Part shown: positions 34,824 through 47,891 of the stretch, piece after piece
Position numbering within the stretch: position 1 is the stretch's first letter
Layout of the letters: each line of letters opens with the position of its first letter
NCBI GenBank assembly: GCA_005765155.1
Contig: VCCP01000004.1
Location: 930,001-994,000, forward strand
Direction: 5' to 3'
Origin: Zelopaecilomyces penicillatus
Taxonomy: Eukaryota > Ascomycota > Sordariomycetes > Hypocreales > Pseudodiploosporaceae
DNA: 64,000 nucleotides
Program-made: the position numbers and the translations under genes
The notes under the pieces: generated by a model
What the model saw: the letters and a program-made list of their open reading frames with translations, nothing else
Told to the model about the DNA's origin: nothing
Database searches by the model: none

Positions 34824-36988
34824 ATGGAGAAATTAGCCAAGACTAAAGAGAGAATCAAGACGTCTTTTCGAACAGACCCAAACATAAACAGGGTGCGCAG
34901 CTGGAGGGAACCTATAGCTCGGCGGCTACCCTCAGCTACTGTTGATTACATTGTTGAGAAGTTGCCCATCGCTCAATGGTTGCCCCACTATGATTATCAT
35001 TGGATATTGAACGATGTTGTTGCTGGTATCACTATCGGAGTCATGTTTATTCCCCAGGGTTTGGCATATGCGAAAATTGCAACAATTCCGATCGAGCACG
35101 GCTTGTACTCTAGCTGGCTTCCGTCACTCCTTTACGTCTTCTTGGGCACCTCCAAAGGTAATATTTCCCCCCCAAGCATAGAAGTTCTACCGATACATGG
35201 GAAAGAGTGTAACTGCTGACTATTGGATGAAGAAATCTCAACGGGACCGACCTCGATTCTAGGACTTCTTACTGCAGAAGCTGTATCTTCCCTAAAGAAT
35301 GATGGCTATTCGCCCGCAGAAATCGCCTCTGCGGTAGCGTTTATGGTCGGTGTCTTCGCTCTAGCCGTCGGCTTACTCAAACTCGGATTCCTACTCGATT
35401 TCGTCTCGGGACCCGTCCTGACCGGATGGATTTCTGCGGTCGCCCTCGTCATTCTCCTCGGCCAGGTTGGCTCACTTGTCGGTCTTGAAGTCGGCAGCGG
35501 TGTGCCCACTATTATACGTGGAGTTCTCGGTCACCTAGGCAAAATCAAACCAATGACGCTATGTATTGGCCTGACTAGCATTCTTATGCTGTTAATCTTG
35601 GAGCATGTTGGCAAAAGATGGGGAAAGAAGAGCAAATGGGTCAAGTTTGCCGGTACTAGTCGCGCCGTCATTGTTCTCTTCATCTACACACTCATTTCCT
35701 ATCTCGTCAACAAGAATCTGGACGAAAAACACTATAAATGGGCTATAATCAAGGTGAACACACACGGGCTGATTGCGCCTCGGGCTCATGACAGCTCGCT
35801 CCTTCGAAAAGTGCTTCCGCGAAGCTTTGCGCCATTCATTGCCATGGCGGTAGAACACCTTGGTGTTGGAAAGGCATTTGGTCTGAGAAATGGCTACAGC
35901 ATCGACAAAAGCCAAGAGCTGGTCTTCCTGGGTGCCAACAATATTGTTAACAGTCTCTTTGGGGCTATGGCAACTGGCGGTGCCATGTCCCGTACTGCTG
36001 TCAACTCCGAATGCGGTGTTAACAGTCCTCTCAATTTCATATTCACTGCAGGCTTTGTCGTTCTCACACTGTTTGAGCTTGCTCCCGCATTGTATTGGAT
36101 TCCCAAGGCAACATTATCGGCCATCATCGTGAGGAATCCCTTGCATCTTCAATTCTGTCAATACCCCCAGCTAATATCTTATCCTAGATCATGGCCGTCG
36201 CTCATCTTGTATCGCCCCCTCGTCTCTTTTACCGATATTGGCGAATGTCCTTCATCGACTTTATTGCTTCAATGCTCGGTTTCTGGGTCACACTCTTCAC
36301 ATCTACCGAAATCGGCTTGGCCACGGCAGTCGGCTTCAGCATCCTGTATACCCTACTCAGGCTAGCATTTCCCCGCTGGGCTGGAGTTACACATAGTGAC
36401 ACGGAGAATAATCATTGCACCCTGCCTCAAACCTATCAAACAAGCACGGAAATTGACGTTCCTGCTGAGGCGTACCTCGTTCGCTTCACTGATGATATAC
36501 TTTTCCCGAACGCTGACAGAATTAAGAACGCAATTTTGGAAGATGTCAAGGTTCGATATGAACCTGTACCAAGCTCTCAAGCAGCGGGCAATGGTAGAAA
36601 TCGCACATGGAACTCGGCGACTACAAAACGAATTCGCAAAACACGCCGTAGACAAAACATTACACCGATTATGTGCGAATCTACACCTTTACGGCACGTC
36701 GTCCTCGATTTTGGCATGGTTGCCTTCATCGACACAACAGGATTATTAACCCTCATTGAGCTGAAGGCAGAACTGCGAAAGTATATAGGCAAAGACCTCC
36801 AGTTCAGGTTCGTTGGAATGGTAGATCCCGTTCATCAGCGGTTTTTACGTTCTGAGTGGGAATTTTCACGTCCTGGCGAGGAGAGGAAAGATGGTGCGGA
36901 TGTGGTTTACACGTCGCTTCAGGTGGCGCTTCTTCAGCGAGATGGCGATGAGAAGGATGATCCAACTGAGAAAGTGCTTGATGTTTGA
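34824..36988 (+). CDS. SulP/SLC26 sulfate permease with C-terminal STAS domain
   Basis: Three exons, 34824-35157, 35233-36128 and 36188-36988, give 676 residues. The membrane part starts after about 65 residues: DYHWILNDVVAGITIGVMFIPQGLAYA is split over the SulP signature, followed by GLYSSWLPSLLYVFLGTSK, the EISTGPTSILGLL anion-site helix, FVSGPVLTGWISAVAL and the second-half motif NIVNSLFGAMATGGAMSRTAVN. Residues about 455-660 form the STAS domain, ending in LRHVVLDFGMVAFIDTTGLLTL, the P-loop-like element seen in anti-sigma antagonists; it has an insert of basic residues (TTKRIRKTRRRQN). The protein should import sulfate at the plasma membrane. It is somewhat shorter than many fungal sulfate permeases. 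The first intron ends at an AAG acceptor chosen to keep KEISTGPTS in frame. Confidence 0.93.
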
Positions 36989-38040
36989 TCGGGGTTTCCA
37001 GTCTTGATTACAGTGAACTATAATATTTTATGATGTCATGTCCATCTTTCTGGAGTTTGATAGCAAGCAATTTAGGGCAGGAAACTACAATAGACTGTGT
37101 TTTTAGTGTGATGATGTTCTCAAAAAAGTTCTTTACTAGTAACACCATGTATTTGGCAGCTATAAACTTTACTGCCATCCACAGTAATGTGTCAAATAAC
37201 TGTAGATCATTTTCACAAGGGCCTGAACAAGTGACTTCAAAGTTTGAAGCAAACGGTCATTAATTTTCTCTATGTTGTTCCACAGCATCATCCCCTGTCC
37301 TCGTTTCCACACCGAGCCTAGGCACTCATTGATCGTCGTTCTACACAAGGCAACGGCATCGTCCTCACAGCCTCCCTCATGCAGCCCTATCTCGGGGATT
37401 TCGGACAACCTTCGGTATTAAAGGAACCGCTGACGAAAGAAAAGCAGGAGGAGAGGTACAATAGCCTTGCATAGGGTGTGTGATTAGTATGACACATGGG
37501 CATGTGCAACGTTCTGGCAAATCAAGAGGGGTTTCAGCCGCAAGGCATGCAAGGTGGATAGATATACCTCTTACTGTCGCAGATCCTTTCAAACAGTTTA
37601 GGCCTAGTATAAAACTTGGCCGTACATGGTTATCTGACCGAGTTGAAAGCGTTGAACCAAGCTTGATGTGAAGCCTCTGATCGATTGGTCTTGAAGCCGA
37701 GGTATTCTAATAGGAATGAAATTCAACATGACAGATTGTTTGTGTCGGGGGCCAAACTGTGTGACAGCGGCCAATATTCTGTGCTTTGAAACAAATAGTC
37801 TTGTTTTTGTGGTCCGGCTACGAAACAAACCGGTATATCGTGGGCCCGATACACATCCCAAGATATCAAAAACGAGGTCTTACAGGATCTAACAAATGGT
37901 ATTTTTACAATCATCTATCTTGCCAAACATAAAGTTCCAACTTGGCATAAAGTCCAACGATTCCTCTGATAACTACAAAGAAACATAAGTAAAAGGTCAA
38001 ATATTCAGCAGTGGTCAACAGTGTAGGGTTGGATGATAAC
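36989..38040. other. convergent intergenic region with a possible gene remnant
   Basis: Between the 3' ends of the sulfate permease and the giant gene. The - strand frame around 37169-37408 gives a protein-like stretch (LHEGGCEDDAVALCRTTINE onward, with a Trp-containing helix) but has no ATG start of its own and no neighbouring exon I could join; it may be a relic. The rest shows nothing. Confidence 0.4.
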
Positions 38041-41000
38041 TCAAGAGCCTCCCTCCCCTTCCTCCGCAGAAGGGAAGGAATCGTGTGGCTCCCCAGCATC
38101 ATCCACATCATCCGCATCATCAGAATTGTTTGATTCCTCAGACCTTTCAGGATCTTCAAAGCCATCTGAGTCTACATCGTCCAAGTATTCATCATCACTG
38201 AGTTCTTCGTTCTCTTCCTCGCCCTCGTCATATCCATTCGACATTCCTGTTTCTTCTTCATCTTCTTTTTTCACACCACTACCACCATGGGTAGATACGA
38301 CTGCTAAAGCAGCTAGGCCACATGCGAAGAATGGATGGTCTTTCCCCACAGTTCGACCGATGCAGATATAACCCACTGGGGTATGTAGCACGTCTTGTGC
38401 CTTGCGTCGTAGGCCCAGCCACTCTAGGAGAAATGATGCAGGATTATCGGCAAAAGGCACAAGATCCATGCCACCAAACGATACCCGATTCGGTTCTGCT
38501 TTTGTAGCCCCATTTGTAGTGCTGGGTTGATGGCCAATGTAGGTCGAAACAGATGCCCATTCGGCCATGTCGACATAAAGTCGTCCTGAAAGGATTCCGA
38601 GCTCCACTTTGAGCCAGTCCGGAAAACTTGCTACCGAAGGTAGTGGTGGAAAGACATAGTATTGGAGTTCATTGAAAGGAACCATGGCTTTGGTAATGGG
38701 GGCAGCATAGGCGATAATGTGAATCTTTGGCACCTGGTCCCAGTTCACAGCTCGTCGAAGCTTGGGGATAATGAGCTCTACCTCTTCGGGAATTACAACA
38801 AGCGCTGTTTCTGTAGAGGGACTCCAAAGGATCCATTCCACATTTCGCTGCATAATTCAAATCTACGTTAGTATGCATATTTTGCGATTCACTACAGCGA
38901 GAAGGATTTCAAGAAACTTACCAAAAATCTATCACCAGCCGATTGGTTCATGTTGGATAGCTCAACTGTCCGGCTAAATTCTGTAGAGACGAAAAGTTTC
39001 GATCCTGAATCGCGTAGGCCAAACTTTTTGCCTATGTTTGTCATTCCCATGTAGTTGAATACATGTTCAAAACTTGAGTCGCTTTTTCTGAGGATACCAG
39101 TTTGCATAAAGTGCTTTATATCTGGATGGAGTCCAGGATATATCAGGGCATTGTAAACTTCAGGTTTTTGCGCCTCACGCACTGCTTCAAGCTGTACTTC
39201 AACCTCACGCTCTTGCTCAACCTCGCTAAGCGCTTCCACCCTGATAGATTGGAGCTCGCTCTCTGGCTGGATCAACTGCCTAGTAAACGTTTGTAAGTGT
39301 GGGCTGTGTAGGGACTCTAGTGTTTTGGCTGCCGCGAGTCCTGATGATGATCCCCCGTACAGCTGGTCCAGTGTTTGATGTTCAGGTTCAAGTAAAACCT
39401 CAAGAAGTTTTGTGCGGCTCTTGGTGTTTCTCAAATGATCTGAATATCGGCTCATGGCATCTCTGCGCTGACAAAAGTCCAGACCCTGGGCGATGTAGAG
39501 GCCATGAAGGTCCTGATTTGTCAGACACGTCTGTTCCATTAACCAGGAGACAACATTCGACGAGTCAATATTTGTGTCATCAGCGGTGCCGCAAAAGTCT
39601 CGTATGCTCTGATCGACCTCGGGGGGTGCAAAGAAGACAACAGCCTGGGTTGTACGAAGCTGGCGAAGTCTCATTGCCGCTGCTCGATTCATTAGCACTC
39701 AGAAATGATACATGAATCGCCAAATCATTGAAATAAATTAATTGAGGATGAAGGAAAATAGAATAGCATACCTTGAACTGTGAAATCTTTGGTCTGTCTC
39801 AAAGCTAGCGTAAGAGCTGCACGCCCATAAGGGGGCAATTGCAAGTCCACACCGCGAGTGTGTGCTTCATCAAAATATACCAAGCATTCAGATAAATCGT
39901 TTATGAAGGGAGTCGCTAGCAACGGAACGTCGCATTTCGTGCTATCTCGAAACATGACCCAAGTACGGTCATCTGGCCCGAAGAAAACGGCAGCCTTGGC
40001 AGAACCATCGACCCCCATCCACATCTTTGCCAGTGCTCGGTTATCCATTTCAAGAACATAGGCGCCTGCATCGATCAATATGCGAATATTCTGTCTGTGG
40101 AGCTCTTCTAAAAGACCTTGCTCAGACAAACGCCCCCCTGTTATGTCCGCAGCGACCTGAAAACTTCGGTTGCGAGGTTGAAGAAGGTATGTTAAAACTT
40201 CTGCATTAGTCTGGCTCAGACTGCGGAGGTCATCTTGTTGGATTGTCAACGGCAGCATTGTTCGGTTGTCATTCGTTCCGCTGAACCCGGTTGTTTTGGC
40301 CTTTCCTTGTGGGCCTCTGGACATCAAAGGCAAGTCCCAAGCGGAGGCTTGTAATTTCACGGTGAACTGCCGAGCATGAGCTGGGAAAACAACTTCGTTT
40401 AAATAGCAATCGACAACCATTCGGTCTTGGTGCAAGTGTTTCCACAGTTCTTTTTTCTGCCCATCATCCTCAAGGTTGATAACATTCCAATGTCGTAGCG
40501 CCTCTGGTAAGATAGGACACTCTGAAATAAACATTTCGTATTGTGCAGCTGGGTCGTTTGAAGTCAACACGTGTTGAATGCTCATAGAGAATTGCGCATC
40601 ATTCAGACCGGTGTAGTAAAAAGCCAAACAGGTAAAAATGATAGCCACGTCAGGATGACCAAACTCAGCCTGCTCTGATGGTTTGCCTTTCGCCTCAAAC
40701 GGCACGGCGACAGGAGCGCGGTTGGGATGCAGACCATACTGCACATTCCACCGCTTATTTAAACACAGAACAAGTATCTTATGGATAATGAAGCCACGTA
40801 TAACAAGTAGAATCTTGGCTGCAGAGTCAGGATGGCGGTAAGAAGCAGCAGCAGTGTTAAAAAGATCCTGATCAAAGTCCGCTTCAGATAGCACGCGCCG
40901 AATGGCAGTTTCTGTACCAGATGGTATAGACTCGGAGAGGCGAAGTAATGAAACATTACCGGCACATACATCATTCATAATACGAGAATGAAGCTCATCC

Positions 41001-44000
41001 TCCACATCACTTTTCAGAAACTGGATTACAGGGAACCAGCCAGCGCGATTCCGCACCTCAATGCTTCGTGGAAATTGGTTTTTCAGTTCTGTGACATGAT
41101 GTGCCACAAGAGAAAGAAGGTCTTGGGCCACTTTCCATCGAAATGGATGGCCATCAACTGGCTCCTCCGATCCGCTTGGATAATTGAGCTGGGTTTTGAC
41201 TGCGAGTGTAAAATCGCATTCGTCAAGAACATCCCGACAATTACGGTCTAGCCAGTCCTGAAAGCCAATCATAATACTCGCTTGCTCGTTTTTGCCATTG
41301 GCGAGACACTGCATACCACTGAGTTGATATGACAAGATATGGTCGTGACTTGTGAGGATCAACCCTCTCCCTGCACGAGTATTTTGGTGTATTTTAGAAT
41401 ACAGGTGCAGTAGGTCAGGATCCTTTGGCGTTTGACGAGAGAAGGGGATGTGACAGATTTCTCTACCAACTAGACCACCTAATCTTAGTTGTGCAGTTTG
41501 GGCGGTTTGTAAGAGCAAAGCTTTTGGCACGATCAATCGTGATAGTTCCTGCCCATTAGCTAGCACAGCAGCAGCCATTGGCATTATGCAAGATGTCTTG
41601 CCTAAGAAATTGTCAGTGTCGCGTTACTGTTCAATCAACTAAATGGTAACCTTTGAAAGGCACATACCTTTGCCCATATTCATCTGTAAAACGCTATTCT
41701 TCCCCGACACTGGCGCAATAATAGCATGAGCAACATCTACTTGCTCGGGTCTGATGAGCAAGTCACTGTCAATTTCAAGTAACAACCAATCAGGGTAATC
41801 AGATGGTTCCCAATTCTGATGGCCGGGATTGAGCAACTCTTCAGTAAGTACACGTTGGTTTTTGGTCCGTAGGGAGTGTAGGATGCGCCCCAGCCTTTGC
41901 AAATTGGTGATGGCAATACCATAAGTGATCAGTGCATGCTTCATTCCGGTGCCAAACTTATGATCTGAACGCGATCTTAGTAGCTCAAGCAGTGAGACAG
42001 GAGTGATGCAGGGCCAGTTGCCACCCAAACTTAGCCATCGAAAGCGATCATCACCACGTGCAAGGAACCCAGCAACAAATACCAAATGGGAATCAGCCGT
42101 TTCTTGAACTTTCCTCATGACCTCAATCACTTCCTTGGCACTAGGCGCTTCCACATCGAGATCGGCCTGCATTAAACCGGTAGAGCTTTTCAGAGCAACA
42201 AGGCTGGTCGTGAGATTTTCAGCATACAGTTTTCGAGGGGCGTCTGCTTCTAGCAAAAATTTCTTCAAGATATTCTCCAGCTCAACGAACTCCTGACAAA
42301 AGTGGCCAGGTCTTCCTTCGGAGCTACGCCTTTGGGTCTCTGCTGGGTTAATGGCCAAAAGGCTTTCATTATTCACGGATTTTAGTGCGTAACAGTCTTT
42401 GGTCACCAAGTCCTCAGCAATGGATGGTATGACTCGATCATAGCTTCTATTGTTGTAGGTTGGCTCTTCGTACACCCACTCAAGCGGCGAGTGTTTTGCT
42501 CGGCCCCCTCCATACCTGTCTAGGATTGCCTGCACTTGATCCACATACACGGCTAGGTCGTCGTTATTTTTTTCGACGAGACAGCTCGCGCTCAACTCGC
42601 TCAATTGCCAACTGGCTATCAATATATGAATCATCGATGTTATACTCGGGCAATGCGAGGTCTGCAAGTGGCCATTGTTCAGATATACGCAAAGCAAAAC
42701 ACTTTCCCTCGTTTTCGCATAATTTTTTATGAATCTGGCGATCTTCCATCTCAGACATTACTCTTGATTTGCGTTTTTGATACTGAACAGCTCTGTAGGG
42801 CTGGTAGGCCGGCTTGATAATATTTTCCAAAGTCTCGATGGAAGGCTGCCCACGCGATTTGAATTCAGCAAAGCTCAGACATGTTGGCGGATCTAATGTC
42901 TTCAGTTCGTCAATGCGTGCAAAGGCTGCAAACGATGAAATGAGCCCCATGTCCGTCTCTAGATTAAACGAGAGCATTGCAAGATAGAATGTTACTGAAG
43001 CCTGATTGGAACGACGACAAAAGTCAACCAGCCCTCCCCACCTGGTATCAATCGCTTCTTCAATCTGACTTGAAAGAGGGCCTTGAAGGGGTTGGAGAAG
43101 GATGTCATTGAAACCACCAATACTAGACCATGATTCAAGTATGCGCTTCAAGCTGACTGTTAGACGTATGGATGCAGGGGGGATTCGCATTAGCCTTGTA
43201 ACTTGATACACTCGTGAAGACTTCACAGAGACTTGCTTATCACGACTTGGATACACTCGATCAGATAGAATCTGCGTTGAACAAGCTGCACTTGGCCTGT
43301 CGTACAACTGACGACGTATGCAGCCGCGCTGCCGGAGATGACTTAGAGAATCGGAAGTCGTAAGTGAGAACTTACCCATACTAGAAACATGGGCCAGTTG
43401 ATTAAGTTTTGACTCGATCACCCGTAACGTAATCTCGAAACCATCATGCTGAATTGTAGGCGTAAGATTATCGTTCCAAAAAGTCTTTTGCAATCGCTTG
43501 AGATTCGACGGATAGTACTCCCGACGTGGGAGCAATCTATCAAACTTCTGTAGCAGGTCAATTTTAAAGGGAGTCCAGGGTTTTGCTGCACCGGATTGGA
43601 GGATATGAAGTGCTTCTTCCGTCCCTGTTCTTCCCATGAGAGGGTCGGGGAGACAAAAGGAGGTGAAAGCATGGCATAATGCCTTCGTATGTAGAAGGCG
43701 TGGCTCTGGTGGCGAAATGAGTCGACCGAGGACATGATCAATGTCAAACTTGCCATACTCAGTGGCGCTCTGCATCCTCATAGACACGTGGATATCGTTG
43801 CGATAGATCTTCCAATCTCCAAGTGGTATGATCATGAAGCGCTTTTCATGGTTGTCACAATTTCGCAGGACAATCTTGCTATCCAGGCCAAACCAAGTTC
43901 CCGCATTTTGGTTCGGATCAATCTCTGCTTTGAGCTCACGACAGCAAAGAAGGCCGCCCCTGTTAACAAAGAAGGAAAGGTCTAGATGGCGAAGTTCCAC

Positions 44001-47000
44001 CGATACTGTACCTTTTCTAGAACTTGGTTGGAACACTGTCAATCTTTCTGGCATTTCAAACCCTCTAAAGATGGTCGCGATTTTCTTGAAAAGAGACGAT
44101 TGAGGGTCAACTAGGTTGGAGTGACCCCGTTGTGCGGAGTGACCCCGTTGTGCAGAGCGCTGCGGAATTCGAATGATCCAATTCCGGGGTCGACTGTACC
44201 AATATTGGTCACGACGGACTTCCAAGGTTCCTTTGTTCAAGTTCAGCCAATGGGCGCAGGACTCTATTAAACTCATCGGCAGATCGAAGGTTGTCGCTCC
44301 TCTAAACACACTATGAGGAATGAACTCGAGCATACCACGCATAGTTTCGGCGCGAATAATGACACGCTCATTGTGCATGCCAAAATGCACCTCTTGTCCA
44401 TTGACGCAAATTGCCAGCTTGTGAGTCATGCCTGGTAGCACCGAGTGGTATGTTAAGAGATTCTGATACTTGAAAAGCCTTTGAACATGCTCGTTATTGC
44501 GGATCTCGACAGGCAGCCTTCCACGTCGCTTGCCATTGATGAGTAAATGCCCCTCAATAATGTTTAAGTGTACGGTTTCATAACTCGTCGCCCACATGGG
44601 ATTCATGGACATCATGGCGGAGATCCAACGAGAGCCATGACCAGGGAGAAATTTCCACTCAGAAAAAGTTTTCATGGCTTCGCTTGGTGTAATCTGCCAT
44701 ACTTGGCGTAATCCTTCCACAATAGCACCCGGGTGAGAAATGATAGCCTTACGAAGTGAAGGCTCAATGCGGTATGCCAGTTTTGCATCGCGAAGGAGCA
44801 TTTGTCTTGCCACTTTTGGAAGATCCTCCAGCTTGAATTGTAGGTTTTCTTGGAAGGCTACTGAGACCTGTACCCAGGAGGCAAGTTCGCCAGGCGTCAT
44901 CTCCAATTCCCCTCCTTCATACTTTGCGAAAGTTCGCCTGCAAAGCAACGCAGACTTGAATCCATATATCTCTGCTCTATTAGCTGATTCCGCATCCTTG
45001 GCATGTTCTAATTCTTTCTGGATTTGCACGATCCAGGATTGAGTGGTTTTCCGTGTTTCCTCAAGCATTGCCTCGCAGCGAACTCTGACATCCCCAGAAC
45101 AAAGAGATGATAACCGAAGGAGTAGTGTGATGAGGATATCCATGCAACTTGTTTCTCTCCAGTTGGTAACTATGGACGCCAAGCGACCCCGAATCTGTTT
45201 GATTAGCCCCTCTACAAAGAGAGATTCTTTGAACACAACATGGACAGCACGCATAACCTCGTGTTCGAGTTGTGGACCTGCCTGTACCGCAAGTTGCGAT
45301 ACCAAGACAAGTGTTTCCTCGTTGCTGAAGTTGAGATTAGAGGAGCCCAGCTCAACTAATATATTCGGCATCGTCGAACACTTCCGGACAGCAACTTTTG
45401 ATATGTTGAGAACTCAGCAACAGAAACACCAGTTGGACAACGAGACTGATGAGATTGAATTTCATATGACGAGGGGCCACATAAATCCGGGCTAGGGTGC
45501 TCTTTGGCTGGTAAAACAGTTTTTAGAAGACAGCAGGGAATCTTGACACCACAGATGTGCTGCAAAGTTAAAACCCCTCGCAGATCTCGAATCCACACAC
45601 CAAAGGTTTGATCATAGGCTTCGAACCTAGCAGCAAGAGGCAACAATATGCTAGACAGGGGTGCTTTTCCATGTAGAAATTTGTAATGAGTCTTCTGGAA
45701 AGCTTTTTTAGCTGAGAATAGAGAAATTCCCTCCACAGTTGTTCTCATATATTTCCCCAGTGGACCGCAGTCTTTGAGACTAACAACCGGGTTGGGAGAG
45801 CTTGCGGTTCGGCCAGGATGTGCGAGCGTCTTAATGATCCCCCAGCTTGCGTTTCGATACTTTGACAAGTATTCAGGGATGGAAAGCTCAAATACAACTA
45901 TAGATCTTTCAACAGCATCAGCAGGCAAGAAATCTTCATGGATTTCTATACTCATGCGTTTCCGGCTGCGCCATTGCCAGCATTTAGTACAGCCGCGTAC
46001 ATCACGTCGACCTTGCTCCCAGCTGCATACACATGTAAGACTTTCTATCTTTTCGGTGAGTTGGTCATATTTCTTGTTGCTCCGAATCCATTCCTGTTCC
46101 TTATTTTGGCGAGCATTTTCACACGCTCGTTGAATAGTAGCCATCAACTCGGCCATCTCAGACGATTGGTCGAAGTACTGTGCGGCGAAGGAAGCTGCCC
46201 CACTCTCAGCTAGAATGCTCAGTCGTTGAGAAGTTGAGTGTCTTTTGTCGAGATAGTTTTGGATGCGCTGCAAGCGCTTCATCTGTGAAAGTTCGGGAAG
46301 CTGAAGAACATCAAGAAGCTGAGATGGGAAAACTGGGCGATATTGGCCAAGAAGCTGACACGCTCCCACAGCAGATTTGTCCATTTCTACCCATATATCA
46401 AACAGTGTGAGAACCATTACACTCATCTGGCCAGGATCAGAGTCGTAAAGGTTCCCTACCCGGTCAAAAACTTGGCTGAAATCGTTGGAAAGATTGATGC
46501 AACGACTGGTGTAGCTACTCGATGCTCCAAAAGCTGCGACATTCTTTTCAACTCGAGACTCCATCTCAGCGACACTAAAAATGCGCGTTGTGAAAGCCTC
46601 CCCCTCTTGAATGGTCTTTTCAAGTCGTGTTGGAAGATCCAGGGCAGGACAAACTCCCGGCAGCGAAGTCTTTGTGGACAAGAGCTTATCCAAGTACTCT
46701 CCGCTATTGGGGAGTGTTAATCGGAGGGCATGGTTCGGGGCTCGAAGGGTCAAAAGGGGAATTGGGCGAGCTGATCTATTCTTCCAGAATTCCCATTTCG
46801 TTTCGACTGTTTCCGTAGCTGTTTGAATGACGCCTCTGATTAATGGGCCCGCATTCGAAAACAGAGTATCGTAGAATATGGCATTCATGGGCTTCACTTT
46901 TGCCTTGTCCATCTCAAGTTTAGCCATGCGTCGGCATAGTTTCGCCCTCAAAGTGATTGTCAGATCAGGCCTCAGTTGTTCGGCAGCCTCTTTGAGAAGT

Positions 47001-47891
47001 TGGGACAAAACAAAACACATCAAAAGCTTATAGCAGGCTCGACCGGTTTCTTCTCCATGAGCCAGACAGAGATGGCGTTGCGCAGCCACACGAAGGACGA
47101 GCCAAAACGGAAGGCGACGCCATGGGAGATCTGCAGCACCTAAGTTGACCTCGTCACGAACACGCTTCCTCAGTCTAGGAACATTTGCCGGGCCCCCAAT
47201 AGCTTCCAATAGTGGCATGAGCATTTGCGTGATTAGAGCTGGGTCGGTGGTGTCCCTCACTTCGGCGACGAAGACATTTGCCTTGTGGGTCTGCGCCTTA
47301 AGATCATAAAGAGCTTCCATGCTGGCCTGCTCAAGAAAGACAGCCAAGGTTTCCTGGAACGACTCATCTACAAACTCAGAGTAAGGGAGTTCGACGGACC
47401 GGCCTGGAAAGTCCCATTGAAGAGCGTTGCCGGCGGCTAGAACCTCTTCAGTAGTCGGAGACGTTTCAAAAGCCTCAATAATGACGAAGCCTTCACCATT
47501 TCTGGGTAATAGAAACTATTAGCAAATGCATGATTCTTCTCAGTGTGAAATGAAGAACTGCTTACCTGCATTGACGACGGATGATCAAAGCGGCGTTTTG
47601 TTCCGCAACATGTAGAATGAGCATTTGGCCAATCTCCAGTTTACCAAAGTAGTGCAGCATCGATTTCCTGTCAAGGCGCCCCTTGTTGAGCAATAGACAC
47701 ACACGAAGTGAGCTGTGCAGGGTATGGAATGCTTCATTCCAAGGCAGCCCGATGATGTTTTTCACAGCTTCGCAGGCAGACGCAAGTCGCTGCAGTACAT
47801 TGCACGAGACGGCGACAGGGTCGGGATCCTCCTGACCGGGGACCTGAGGTGGTAAGACCATGTGGTTGTACACATATGGTAGCAAGTCCAT
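38041..47891 (-). CDS. giant DUF6606-DUF3638-DUF3645 protein with helicase-like motifs; two frameshifts
   Basis: Exons: 47891-47566, 47501-41668, 41601-39772, 39697-38922 and 38847-38041, about 3,190 residues once two single-base frameshifts in exon 2 (near 45366-45370 and in the T7 run 42567-42573) are allowed for; they cancel in net frame. The N-terminus (LLPYVYNHMVLPPQVPG; LILHVAEQNAALIIRRQ) matches DUF6606. Near residue 2050 DUF3638 carries NMGKGKTS, the form of helicase motif I, followed by LIVPKALLLQTAQ and LPFSR-like IPFSRQTP. Near residue 2630 DUF3645 has LVYFDEAHTRGVDLQLP, a DEAH box. Such proteins are fungal, often present in several copies, and are labelled 'ubiquitinyl hydrolase' in databases, although I see no Cys or JAMM protease motif in these parts. 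The C-terminus is acidic. The activity is unknown. As written in this assembly the gene would terminate at 45356. Confidence 0.85.

Noticed and set aside
45356..45540. intron instead of a frameshift at the first break in the giant gene
   Set aside because: An intron of length 2 mod 3 would be needed, and no GTAAGT/GTGAGT-like donor occurs in the overlap; the residues on both sides read straight through if one base is added.
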